From contig DAVH01000034.1 in assembly GCA_002508545.1 (NCBI GenBank), positions 6,906 to 38,248 on the forward strand: 31,343 nt of DNA, written 5' to 3'. Origin of the DNA: Methanomassiliicoccus sp. UBA6. Its GTDB lineage: Archaea > Thermoplasmatota > Thermoplasmata > Methanomassiliicoccales > Methanomassiliicoccaceae. Shown piece by piece: positions 7,479-14,817 of this stretch. Positions within the stretch are counted from its first letter, which is position 1. Each line of letters starts with the position of its first letter. Made by a program: the position numbers and the translations under genes. Under the pieces are notes generated by a model, which had not been told where the DNA came from, made no database searches, and was given only the letters and a program-made list of their open reading frames with translations.

Positions 7479-7976
7479 TCACCGGTCCAGGGCATCCTTG
7501 AAATCGTCGGCGGTGAGGCGGAAGAGGTACCAGTCCAGCCTCTTGGCGCCCATGCCCTCGTAGAAGCGGTGGGCGGGGGTGTTCCAATCCAGGGCGGTCC
7601 ACTCCATGCGCCCGCACTCCCGCCGCTCGGCCTCCCGGACGCAGAAGCGGAACAGCTCCCTTCCGATGCCCTTCTTGCGGTACTGCTCCAGTATGAAGAT
7701 GTCCTCGAGGAACAGCGTCGGGCGCGCGAGGAAGGTCGAGTAGGTGAAGTAGAACGCCAGGTATCCGGCGGGGACGCCGTCCACCAGGGCGAGGTAGGCA
7801 TGGAACATCGGGGGGTCGGAGGTGACGTCCCTTATCAGTCGCGCCTTTCCCTCCTCGTCCGGGGGGTCAAGGGCCTCGAAGTCGGCCAGCGCTTTGATCA
7901 GCTCCACATATCGCTCGACGTTGCTGCGGTCGACCTTGACGATCTCCAGTCCCTCGGTCTGCTTGGCCATGCCCAC
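7479..7976 (-). CDS. GNAT-family N-acetyltransferase
   Basis: The 165-residue protein has the GNAT core: LEDIFILEQYRKKGIGREL (about 93-111) is motif A with the Q/RxxGxG/A acetyl-CoA loop, followed by WNTPAHRFYEGMGAKR as motif B. The LADFE element near the N terminus and WNTPAxxFY resemble spermidine/thialysine acetyltransferases, so a small amine substrate is plausible but unproven. GTG 7976 has AGGGAT four bases upstream; ATG 7970 is the alternative start. It follows the XRE regulator by 19 bases and is probably the last gene of that operon. Confidence 0.85.
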   Translation of the reverse strand: MGMAKQTEGLEIVKVDRSNVERYVELIKALADFEALDPPDEEGKARLIRDVTSDPPMFHAYLALVDGVPAGYLAFYFTYSTFLARPTLFLEDIFILEQYRKKGIGRELFRFCVREAERRECGRMEWTALDWNTPAHRFYEGMGAKRLDWYLFRLTADDFKDALDR

Positions 7977-7995
7977 TGAATCCCTGCCGCCTAGA

Positions 7996-8223
7996 TTAAT
8001 CTGACCCCTTGTCGGTCCCCGGCGCCTCCTCGTCGTCGAAGAAGAAGAGGTCGTCGATCTTCACCCCTAGCACTCTGGCCACATCGTGCGCGAGACGCAG
8101 CGAGGGGTTGTACTTCCCCTTCTCCAGGAAGACGATGGTCTCCCTCCGGACGTTGACCTTTTCGGCCAACTGCTCCTGGGTGAGGTTCATCCGGGCCCGG
8201 TGCTCCTTGATGGCGGTCCTCAT
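7996..8223 (-). CDS. XRE/Cro-family transcriptional regulator
   Basis: The 75-residue protein starts at ATG 8223, which overlaps the TGA of the membrane gene. It holds one helix-turn-helix: MNLTQEQLAEKVNVRRETIV (12-31), then FLEKGKYNPSLRLAHDVARV. An acidic tail (FFFDDEEAPGTDKGSD) follows. Single-domain XRE proteins of this type commonly sit beside a small multi-pass membrane protein in archaea and firmicutes and regulate their own operon. The duplicated operator upstream of the operon is the likely target. Confidence 0.88.
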   Translation of the reverse strand: MRTAIKEHRARMNLTQEQLAEKVNVRRETIVFLEKGKYNPSLRLAHDVARVLGVKIDDLFFFDDEEAPGTDKGSD

Positions 8224-8618
8224 TCCACATCTCCCTTGCGGCCCAGGTACCAGTTGAACACCATGATGGACACGACCATGGTGATCAGCACGGCCCCGGT
8301 GGCCTGGGACATGGAGATCTTGTAGCCGCCGCCCATGCCGTACACCATGCCCAGGAAGCCGATTATCACCAGCACCGCGTACCACGAGTACGTCGCCGCC
8401 CGGGTGCCGATCCGCGCCGTGCGCTCATCCCTGAGCGGCGCCCGGAGACCGAGGTACTCGAACAGCCCTCCGCCAAAGAGGCCGAGGCCGAGCAGCACCT
8501 CGAGCCACAGTATGTCATCGATGGTGTCCTCGACCAGCATCAGGATGCCGCACGCCACCAGCAGCGCTCCTCCCAGCACCATGCTGATCGTCCTCGCCCT
8601 GACCATGCTGATCCCCAT
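8220..8618 (-). CDS. Small multi-pass membrane protein, DUF2178-like
   Basis: The 132-residue protein starts at ATG 8618, chosen because GGGGGAGG lies 7 bases upstream; the in-frame start at 8639 would have no such site. It has four hydrophobic helices (about residues 9-28, 38-57, 77-99 and 104-124) and a short C-terminal basic end. It resembles the small membrane partners that pair with XRE regulators, but the family call is tentative. Its start lies two bases after the stop of a 27-codon micro-ORF, and its stop overlaps the regulator start. Confidence 0.75.
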   Translation of the reverse strand: MGISMVRARTISMVLGGALLVACGILMLVEDTIDDILWLEVLLGLGLFGGGLFEYLGLRAPLRDERTARIGTRAATYSWYAVLVIIGFLGMVYGMGGGYKISMSQATGAVLITMVVSIMVFNWYLGRKGDVE

Positions 8619-8620
8619 GC

Positions 8621-8704
8621 TCACGCCTCCCCCTTGCAAACCTCGAGGATGATGGACGCGATCATGGTCGGACCGAAGTTGATCTCTTGGTTCGTGCTTT
8701 CCAC
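8621..8704 (-). CDS. Candidate 27-residue micro-ORF upstream of the membrane/XRE genes
   Basis: GTG at 8704 is preceded by AGGTGATC, a perfect match to the anti-Shine-Dalgarno core, two bases upstream. The peptide begins VESTNQEINFGPTMIASI and continues with ILEV, CKG and EA before TGA. Composition is protein-like (Ile-rich centre, charged ends) and the stop sits two bases before the next start. It may be a real small protein or a leader peptide coupling translation. It is below usual gene-caller length limits. Confidence 0.45.
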   Translation of the reverse strand: MESTNQEINFGPTMIASIILEVCKGEA

Positions 8705-8715
8705 TTGATCACCTA

Positions 8716-8733
8716 TGTTATCTTATTCTAACT
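8716..8733. promoter_or_regulatory. Operator copy 1 (TGTTAT-N4-TTCTAAC)
   Basis: TGTTATCTTATTCTAACT is a quasi-palindrome (TGTTA-N8-TAAC). It matches copy 2 (8770-8787) at both conserved blocks. It lies downstream of the minus-strand TATA-like box, where a bound repressor would block transcription of the membrane/XRE/GNAT operon. Confidence 0.55.
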
Positions 8734-8754
8734 TTTTATGCGATATAGATAACA

Positions 8755-8766
8755 TCCATATTTAAG
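8755..8766. promoter_or_regulatory. Bidirectional TATA-like box between the operators
   Basis: The plus strand reads TCCATATTTAAG and the minus strand CTTAAATATGGA. On the minus strand it could drive the micro-ORF/membrane/XRE operon; on the plus strand it lies about 26 bases before ATG 8787. A second minus-strand candidate, CATAAAAAGTT, lies near 8730-8740. Confidence 0.45.
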
Positions 8767-8769
8767 CGT

Positions 8770-8787
8770 TGTTATGAATTTCTAACA
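8770..8787. promoter_or_regulatory. Operator copy 2 (TGTTAT-N4-TTCTAAC)
   Basis: TGTTATGAATTTCTAACA is a palindrome of TGTTA and TAACA arms with an 8-base spacer. It is 54 bases (about five helical turns) from copy 1, in the same orientation. An inverted half-site ATAACA at 8749-8754 lies between them. It is the likely binding site of the adjacent XRE regulator. Confidence 0.55.
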
Positions 8788-8897
8788 TGCACTCGGTCCG
8801 GGCGGCCGACGGCAGAAATGCTGCGAAGCCTGCCGGCTTCAAGATGTGCGACCACGGCCCCGCTCTCATGGGGTCAACGCGCTGCTGGTCGATCTAA
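8787..8897 (+). CDS. Low-confidence 36-residue ORF divergent from the XRE operon
   Basis: The ATG lies about 26 bases after the TATA-like box, as expected for a leaderless mRNA, and overlaps the end of operator copy 2. The peptide begins MHSVRAADGRNAAK and ends CWSI. No family is recognised, and its length could be chance. It runs into the T-rich terminator of the opposing superoperon. Confidence 0.2.
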   Translation: MHSVRAADGRNAAKPAGFKMCDHGPALMGSTRCWSI

Positions 8898-8916
8898 TAG
8901 AAAATGAAAAGAGCAC
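8895..8916 (-). terminator. T-rich terminator of the ribosomal superoperon
   Basis: Downstream of the TruB stop the minus strand reads TCTTTTCATTTTCTATT after a GC-rich stretch. Archaeal RNA polymerase terminates at such T-tracts without needing a hairpin. Confidence 0.6.
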
Positions 8917-8940
8917 CTTGCCGGGCGCGCGCACCGCCGG

Positions 8941-9894
8941 CTACCACATCTTGGGGTAGGTCCCGGCGGGCATGTACACCCGGTCGGTGGAGACGGCGAC
9001 GCCTTCCTTGGCCTTCACCATCTCCTCGGCCGGCATCGACGAGGTACCGACGGCGACCGCTTCCCCCTTTGAGGTGAACATTGCGACCATCGTGTCCTTC
9101 TTCACCGACGCGTCCACCTTGACCACCCCGACCGCGGCCAGGTCCGCGCCGTGGCAGACGGCGTCCACCGCGCTGTCCTTGATCACGACCTTGGGCAGGG
9201 GGTCGAACAGCACCTCGATGGGCAGCAGCATCGAACGCAACCAGCGCTCGTCCCCCTCCTTCCATTCGACGTACGCGTCCTTGATGTCCTGCAGGGTCAC
9301 CGCCTGGTCCTCGGACATGTTGCCCGACCTCGTCCTCCGGAGGTCCTCCATGCTCGCCCCGACCCCGAGCGCGTCGCCGATGTCCACGCACAGGGTCCGG
9401 ATGTAGGTGCCGGCATCGCACTTGACCCGGAACAGGACGTCCCTTCCCCGGATCTCCAGGATGCTCAGCTCGTGAATCGTACGGATCCGCATCTGCCGCT
9501 TCACCGCCGAGCGCACCGGGGGCGTCTGGTAGATCCGGCCGACGAAGGTGCCCATGACCCGCCGGATGTCCTCTTCCTTCCGGTCGCGGTGGAGGCGCAT
9601 GAGGCACACGTACTCCTTGTCGGAGCGCAGCACGAGGTTGAGCGCGCGGACCGCCCGTCCGGTGGCTATCGGCAGCACCCCGGACACCTTGGGGTCAAGC
9701 GTCCCGCCATGGCCGATCTTCTCGATGTGCAGGATGTCGCGGACCCATGCGGTCGCCTGATGCGAGGTCGGGCCCATGGGCTTGTCCATGATGATGACCC
9801 CTGCCTCGAGGAGCTCCTCGATGGTCCTCTCCGAAGGTCGCTTGCCGGCGCCCACTTCAAGGGGGCTGCGGTCTCGCGTAAGCATCTCAGTCAT
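8941..9894 (-). CDS. truB: tRNA/rRNA pseudouridine synthase, TruB/Cbf5 family
   Basis: This 317-residue protein is the catalytic subunit of H/ACA ribonucleoproteins in archaea. It also makes Psi55 in tRNA. The catalytic Asp67 is in GHGGTLDPKVSG (61-72); KRQMRIRTIHELSI and KCDAGTYIRTLCVDIG (about 177-192) are family motifs, and a PUA domain occupies roughly 235-310. The start overlaps the end of cmk by eight bases. The stop is TAG. It is the last gene of the superoperon, a conserved archaeal position. Confidence 0.95.
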   Translation of the reverse strand: MTEMLTRDRSPLEVGAGKRPSERTIEELLEAGVIIMDKPMGPTSHQATAWVRDILHIEKIGHGGTLDPKVSGVLPIATGRAVRALNLVLRSDKEYVCLMRLHRDRKEEDIRRVMGTFVGRIYQTPPVRSAVKRQMRIRTIHELSILEIRGRDVLFRVKCDAGTYIRTLCVDIGDALGVGASMEDLRRTRSGNMSEDQAVTLQDIKDAYVEWKEGDERWLRSMLLPIEVLFDPLPKVVIKDSAVDAVCHGADLAAVGVVKVDASVKKDTMVAMFTSKGEAVAVGTSSMPAEEMVKAKEGVAVSTDRVYMPAGTYPKMW

Positions 9895-10423
9895 GGTGGG
9901 CCACCGCCGCCTCGCAGATGAGTTCGGCGACCTGCTCCGGGGTCAAGAAAGTGGTATCGATCACCAGGTCGTAGATGGACCGGTCAAGTATATCAATGTC
10001 ATAATAGGCGAGGTACCGGCGGGCCTCGCACTCCTCCCTCTCGATGATCTCCTTCTTCCGCTGGGCCGGGGTGCCCCCCTCCCGTTCCGCCACCCGGGCG
10101 GCGCGGATATCGAGGTCGGCGCACATGAAGACCCGGAACGCCGGGATGCCGTGCCGGGTGAGCATGTGGGCGGTGAGCCGCCCCTCCAGAAGCAGATCGT
10201 CCTTGCTGCGCGCGATCTCGACCATGCGCTCGTCGAGCCGCCGGTCGACCTCGGGATCGGACTCGCACATAGAGCCGAAGTCGGCCAAGGACATCGCCGA
10301 TTCCTTTGCCAACTGCCGGAAGATGTCCCCCGAGACCACGGTCTCCAGGCCCAGCTTCTTGGCCACGATCCTGCAGACCGTGGTCTTCCCGGACCCTGGA
10401 GGGCCGCTGATGGTTATCCTCAT
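9887..10423 (-). CDS. cmk: Cytidylate kinase (CMP/dCMP kinase), archaeal type
   Basis: The 178-residue protein begins with a P-loop, GPPGSGKTT (7-15), followed by the LID-type region near ADLDIRAARVAEREGG and a C-terminal helix EQVAELICEA. It phosphorylates CMP/dCMP with ATP. The length agrees with archaeal Cmk, which is shorter than bacterial forms. The start overlaps the upstream gene stop (ATGA). The position between the DUF106 gene and truB is the standard archaeal arrangement. Confidence 0.93.
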   Translation of the reverse strand: MRITISGPPGSGKTTVCRIVAKKLGLETVVSGDIFRQLAKESAMSLADFGSMCESDPEVDRRLDERMVEIARSKDDLLLEGRLTAHMLTRHGIPAFRVFMCADLDIRAARVAEREGGTPAQRKKEIIEREECEARRYLAYYDIDILDRSIYDLVIDTTFLTPEQVAELICEAAVAHHD

Positions 10424-11094
10424 GCCGCCTTAGCCTCGACCTGTTTCAGCCGCTTGCGGAACTCGAAGTAGCGCAGGGTCCGGCTGAGGATCTGTCCGAA
10501 CGGAATGCTGATCAGCGAGTAGAGGAGCACCCAGTTCGGCAGGAGGTTGGAGGCGACCAGGCTCACGTTGCTGGCCCACGGGACGTTGACGACCGCGGTC
10601 GCGGGGTCCAGGCCGCCGATCCAGACCGACAGCCAGGCGAAGATCGGGATGATCGCCAGCATGGTGACCGGCATCAGCTTCATCTGGCTGGTGGACATGT
10701 CCATGGACTTCTTGAGGATCTTCGGCTGCTCCTCGGTGAGCTTCTTGATCTTGTACTTGTTGTTCTCGACCCTCGCCTTCTGCAGCTCCTTGTTGAAGGC
10801 GCTCACTATCTTCTGGCTCTCGGCCTGGCCGACGTAATCGGTGAAGAAGTGGCGAAGTACCACGGACAGGGCGGTCATGATGATGCCCGTCAGGAACAGC
10901 GTCACCACCGGCATGGTGCCGTTGAGGCCGACCAGCGGCTCCAGGACGTATCCGACGGCGGTGCCCAGAAAGGTCCTGAGGGACTGGTCGAAGAGCACGA
11001 ACATCGCGAACACGAAGATGAAGATGGTGATGAACTGGCTCATCTGCTTCTTCGGGTCGGGGGCCGGGCGGGGAGGAAGGGGAGCGTTCTGCAT
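10420..11094 (-). CDS. DUF106/EMC3-like membrane insertase of the Oxa1 superfamily
   Basis: The 224-residue protein has an N-terminal proline-rich cytosolic piece, transmembrane helices near 18-45, 60-83, 140-165 and 180-200, and a charged helical hairpin (AESQKIVSAFNKELQKARVE, about 91-110) between them. This matches archaeal DUF106 (Ylp1), a relative of YidC/Oxa1/EMC3 that helps insert membrane proteins. Its place directly after secY fits. No adenylate kinase gene lies between them, unlike in many archaea. Confidence 0.9.
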   Translation of the reverse strand: MQNAPLPPRPAPDPKKQMSQFITIFIFVFAMFVLFDQSLRTFLGTAVGYVLEPLVGLNGTMPVVTLFLTGIIMTALSVVLRHFFTDYVGQAESQKIVSAFNKELQKARVENNKYKIKKLTEEQPKILKKSMDMSTSQMKLMPVTMLAIIPIFAWLSVWIGGLDPATAVVNVPWASNVSLVASNLLPNWVLLYSLISIPFGQILSRTLRYFEFRKRLKQVEAKAA

Positions 11095-11097
11095 CTA

Positions 11098-12681
11098 TCA
11101 CTCACCTCCGAAGAATCCCCTGAGCATCGGGTGCATCTCCATCATCTGCTCCCTTCCCAGCGCCTCATAGAACTGGATCAGGATGCCCACGGCCAGCAGC
11201 ACACCGGTACCGGAGGCGTTGCCCACCGTACCGATGAGGTCCGCTCCCGCTGCTAGAGCTCCGACCATAGCACCTGAGATGACCGTAACCACCGGTATAT
11301 ATCTTTCCAGCACCCGCTTCAGCACCCTGGGGTCGCGCCGGAACCCGGGGATCTGCAGGCCGGAGTTCTCGATCTGCCTCGCCACCGCCTCCGGGCCCAT
11401 GTTGGTGGTCATGATCCAGAACTTGGCGAACAGGATCGAGCCTAGGACCATCACGCTGAAGTAGACCACCACCTTGATCAATATTTGCAGCGAGCCGTGA
11501 TCGAACACCGCCGAGGCGTAGGCCTCCGGATTGAGCAGCGGCAATAGCCACCCGGCCAGCCCGTTGGGGGTGGTCAGGTACCATGCCAGCCCTCCGGCCG
11601 CGGAGGTGCCCGAATCTGGAGTGTAGTACCCCAGCCAGGAATTACCGCCGAGGATCGGTATCTGCGACAGGAAGTCGTTCGTGTAGAACAGGTACGCGAA
11701 CATGCTGACGTTCGCCAGCACCGCGGACATCAGGATGACCGGGATGTTGGAGGCGTACAGCAGCTTGATCGGGTACCTGCCCCTGGCCCCCCTGGCGGTG
11801 CCGTGGGCCAGCGGGAGCTCGATCCTCGCCGACTCGACATAGGCGACGAACAGGAAGATCAGGATCGTCCCGATCAGCGCCACCACCGGGTTGGGGTTCT
11901 GTATCAATATTTGCTCATACCCGCCCCCCGCCAGCTGGCTGGCCGACATCGAGGTCAGCAGGAAGATGGTCTTGGGGATGGTGCCCGCGGGGGGATTGTC
12001 GACGCTGAGCGGCACGCTCCCGTCGACCGGGTACCAGTTCACCGTTCCCGTGAAGATCGCTTGCGCTACCCCCGCGGCGATGAACAGCGATATGCCGCTC
12101 CCGATGCCCCATTTGGACACGATCTCGTCCATGAGGAAGACGAAGTAGGAGCCCACGAACAGCTGCGCTACCAGAATGGTGCGCGCCAGGTTCGTTCCGC
12201 TGAGCAGGCCGCTCGCTCCCACGACGCCGTCCAGACCGTTTATCAGGGTGGTGGAAGGGGTCAGGTAGCCGAACACCTGCGGCACCGCTTCCACCAGGAT
12301 CATGATGATGACCAGGAACTTCTGGGTTCCCTGGTACACCGCCTTGTCCTCATCATTCGTCAGATCCAGTTTGATGATCTTTGCGCCGACGAACAACTGC
12401 ATGATGATCGACGCAGTGACGATCGGGCCGATGCCCAGATGCATCAACGAGCCTTGCGCGCCGGCAAGGATCGCGCGGTATGGACCGAAGATGTCGATGA
12501 TCGTGCTCTGGTCCAGTCCGAATAGGAACACGTTGGTCATTACAAAGTAGAAGACCAGCATCAGGATGACCCACATGATCTTGGTCCGGAAGTGCACGTG
12601 CCCCTCCGGGCGCTTGATCGATGGGAGCCTATCCGTCAGAGGCTTCAACCTGTAGAGTCGGCTGTTCTGTTGCTCGGCCAT
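11098..12681 (-). CDS. secY: Preprotein translocase subunit SecY (Sec61 alpha)
   Basis: The protein has 527 residues from ATG 12681; the in-frame start at 12702 lacks a ribosome binding site, whereas AGGGATCATC precedes 12681. It begins with the archaeal LYRLKPLTDRLPSIKRPEGH segment, then ten transmembrane helices, with the plug region (LGIGPIVTASIIMQL, about 86-100) and cytosolic loops (AHGTARGARGRYPIKLLY, PGFRRDPRVLKRVLERYIP). It forms the protein-conducting channel with SecE and SecG/Sec61beta, which are encoded elsewhere. Confidence 0.97.
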   Translation of the reverse strand: MAEQQNSRLYRLKPLTDRLPSIKRPEGHVHFRTKIMWVILMLVFYFVMTNVFLFGLDQSTIIDIFGPYRAILAGAQGSLMHLGIGPIVTASIIMQLFVGAKIIKLDLTNDEDKAVYQGTQKFLVIIMILVEAVPQVFGYLTPSTTLINGLDGVVGASGLLSGTNLARTILVAQLFVGSYFVFLMDEIVSKWGIGSGISLFIAAGVAQAIFTGTVNWYPVDGSVPLSVDNPPAGTIPKTIFLLTSMSASQLAGGGYEQILIQNPNPVVALIGTILIFLFVAYVESARIELPLAHGTARGARGRYPIKLLYASNIPVILMSAVLANVSMFAYLFYTNDFLSQIPILGGNSWLGYYTPDSGTSAAGGLAWYLTTPNGLAGWLLPLLNPEAYASAVFDHGSLQILIKVVVYFSVMVLGSILFAKFWIMTTNMGPEAVARQIENSGLQIPGFRRDPRVLKRVLERYIPVVTVISGAMVGALAAGADLIGTVGNASGTGVLLAVGILIQFYEALGREQMMEMHPMLRGFFGGE

Positions 12682-12713
12682 GATGATCCCTGTTAACTGC
12701 AAACTGCCTTAGC

Positions 12714-13139
12714 CTAGGGTTGGGCTACCGAGCCCCCGGCGGCCTCGAGCTTTTCCTTCGCTCGGGCCGAGGACTCGGCGACCACTACGTCAAAGGGGTT
12801 TGAGACCTTCCCGAAGCCCAGTAGCTTGTCGACGCCCATATTGGCAAGGTTGATTTTTACTTTGCCGTCCTCATTCACGGCAAAGCCCTGCTTCTGGAAC
12901 TCCTCGAGGCGCTCCTCAAGATCGCCGACGTTCAGGGTGATCTTGGCGGAAACGACCTTCTGGGGGCGCTTGAAGCCATGGCGGCCGAAGTGCATCGGGT
13001 CGTACTTGAGCACGCTGATGGTCTTGTGCTTGTGGAGGCCGGCGTTGCCGGTACCTCCGGTCTTGCCAGCACCCCTGCCGCTCTTCTTTCCGCGGCCGTG
13101 GGTACGGCTTCCTCTGAACTTGTTGGTCCTGCTTGGCAT
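12714..13139 (-). CDS. rpl15: Large ribosomal subunit protein L15 (uL15)
   Basis: The 141-residue protein starts at ATG 13139 after GAGGTG; the in-frame GTG three codons earlier is part of that ribosome binding site. The Gly/Arg-rich N terminus (SRTHGRGKKSGRGAGKTGG) threads into the rRNA core, and HKHKTISVLKYDPMHFGRHG is archaeal. It ends in TAG. It sits between L30 and SecY as in other euryarchaea. Confidence 0.95.
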   Translation of the reverse strand: MPSRTNKFRGSRTHGRGKKSGRGAGKTGGTGNAGLHKHKTISVLKYDPMHFGRHGFKRPQKVVSAKITLNVGDLEERLEEFQKQGFAVNEDGKVKINLANMGVDKLLGFGKVSNPFDVVVAESSARAKEKLEAAGGSVAQP

Positions 13140-13149
13140 GTCTAGCACC

Positions 13150-13614
13150 TCACAGCATCTTCTCGATGAGGGCGTTTATCTTGTCGCCCCTGTACCCCAG
13201 GGACCCGTGGGTCTTGAGGTCCTTCTTCACTGCCTCGTAGCCCTTAGCGGGAGGATGCAGCCTGAACAGGGGCTTGACGTCCTTCAGCTCTGAGTACTTG
13301 GTCTCGTCCTTGACCACGCTCTTGGCGAACTCCTCGATGGAGCCGAACTGGGAGTTAGCTCCCACGTAGGCATCATCGATGGGCTTGTCCCCCATGAGCC
13401 GGCCGCGGGACTGGATCATCTTGACGAGGGTCTCCTCGGAGACCTCGCCCCAGGTGATGAAGTCCTTGGCCTTCTGCAGCATTCCCTTCATGGTCTTGTC
13501 CTCGGGGATGATGACGCAGTGGTTGACGCGGGTGAGGCGGAGCATGCACATCGTGTCTTCGATATCCTTGTTGATCTTTCTGTGTCCGCGAACTCTGATG
13601 ACCGCGAATGCCAT
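13150..13614 (-). CDS. rpl30: Large ribosomal subunit protein L30 (uL30)
   Basis: The 154-residue protein starts at ATG 13614 (MAFAVIRVRGHRKINKDI); GTG 13623 would only add three residues from the binding site. The archaeal/eukaryotic form is about 150 residues, longer than the 60-residue bacterial L30. The motif LRLTRVNHCVIIPEDKT (about 26-42) and the C-terminal HPPAKGYE segment are typical. It slightly overlaps the S5 stop region. Confidence 0.94.
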   Translation of the reverse strand: MAFAVIRVRGHRKINKDIEDTMCMLRLTRVNHCVIIPEDKTMKGMLQKAKDFITWGEVSEETLVKMIQSRGRLMGDKPIDDAYVGANSQFGSIEEFAKSVVKDETKYSELKDVKPLFRLHPPAKGYEAVKKDLKTHGSLGYRGDKINALIEKML

Positions 13615-13619
13615 TTCAA

Positions 13620-14315
13620 TCACGCTTCCTTGAGCGCATCGGCGTCGCCCTCGATGGGCGCACCGGCCACGTGGACCCTGGTAGGTCCGCTGATGATCTT
13701 CAAGCGCTTCTCCTGCTCGTCGGACACCCTCATCTCGGACGTCTTCTTGAGAGCGTCAAAGGTCGCGAGGGCGTAGTTCACCGTGGTCTTGGTGTGCCCG
13801 CGGGCGAAGCCCCAGGCGTCCTTGACCCCGGCCAGTCCGAGGATGGTCTTGGCCACATCGCCGACCGCGAGGCCGATCCCACGGGGGGCGGCCTTGAGGG
13901 TCACCTCGACCGATCCAGCCTTGCCGACGACGGCGAGGGGGATCGAGTGAGCAGTGCCGCAGCCGCACTCCCAGGACCCGCAGCCCCGCTTGATCTCGAT
14001 GATGTTCAGCTTGGCGTTGTCGATGGCCTTGCGGATGGTCGGTCCGACCTCCTTGCCCTTGGCGCGGCCCAGGCCGACGAACCCATCGCCGTTGCCGACG
14101 CAGCTGGTGACCGCGAACCGGACCCTGCGGCCGGAGTCGGTCATCCTCTGGACCATGTTGAGGTCGATGACCTCGTCCTTCATCTCGGGCAGCAGGATGT
14201 CGACGATCTCGGGCTCCCTCAGGGGAAGCTTGGTGGCAAGGGCCTGGCTCATGGTGGTTATCTCACCGCTCAGGACCATCTTGCCCAGTCTTGTCTTGGG
14301 ATTCCATTCTGCCAT
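13620..14315 (-). CDS. rps5: Small ribosomal subunit protein S5 (uS5)
   Basis: The 231-residue protein has the double-stranded-RNA-binding N domain (about 45-110, with FAVTSCVGNGDGFVGLGRAK) and the S5 C domain (SVEVTLKAAPRGIGLAVGD). The Cys-rich loop RGCGSWECGCGTAHS (109-123) is common in euryarchaeal S5 and could bind zinc. It acts at the mRNA entry and decoding region. Confidence 0.96.
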   Translation of the reverse strand: MAEWNPKTRLGKMVLSGEITTMSQALATKLPLREPEIVDILLPEMKDEVIDLNMVQRMTDSGRRVRFAVTSCVGNGDGFVGLGRAKGKEVGPTIRKAIDNAKLNIIEIKRGCGSWECGCGTAHSIPLAVVGKAGSVEVTLKAAPRGIGLAVGDVAKTILGLAGVKDAWGFARGHTKTTVNYALATFDALKKTSEMRVSDEQEKRLKIISGPTRVHVAGAPIEGDADALKEA

Positions 14316-14316
14316 C

Positions 14317-14817
14317 TTACATCGCCTCCATCCGGCTCTTGACCTCTTCGATCATCTTTCCCATGTCCTCATTGATGTGGGCGCCGTTGATCCGCTCCTC
14401 GGCGGGGAGCACTTCCTCGCCGTGGGGGATGGCGATCCCGGCATCGAGCATTCCCTTCAGGGCGGCGAATATGGCTGAGCCCTTCGCCGGCCCCTTCAGG
14501 CCGATGTCCAGCACAGCCTCTTCCACGCCGTTCTGGGACGCCCTCTTGCCGGCCAGGTAGCCGGTGAGGTAGGCCGCGGGGAGATTGCCGGTCGAGCCGG
14601 TCCAGCCGAGCTTGGGCAGCTCCATGGAGGTGGCCGCGGCAACGATCTTGTCTCCCTTCTCGTCGTAGGTGATGAACTGTACGTTAGCGTTCCTGAGCGA
14701 GAGACGCACGACCGCCCGGGGAACGCGTCCCCTCAGCAGCCTCTGTCTCTGCCTGTAGTCGGTCCTTCCTTCCCTGCGCCTGCGGAAGTTCACTCTGTAT
14801 CTCGGTCCTTCTGCCAT
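14317..14817 (-). CDS. rpl18: Large ribosomal subunit protein L18 (uL18)
   Basis: The 166-residue protein begins MAEGPRYRVNFRRRREGRT, the archaeal L18 start, and continues with TDYRQRQRLLRGRVPRAVVR and the central QFITYDEKGD and YLTGYLAGKRA segments. It binds 5S rRNA together with L5. Its ATG directly follows the L19e stop with no gap. Confidence 0.95.
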   Translation of the reverse strand: MAEGPRYRVNFRRRREGRTDYRQRQRLLRGRVPRAVVRLSLRNANVQFITYDEKGDKIVAAATSMELPKLGWTGSTGNLPAAYLTGYLAGKRASQNGVEEAVLDIGLKGPAKGSAIFAALKGMLDAGIAIPHGEEVLPAEERINGAHINEDMGKMIEEVKSRMEAM

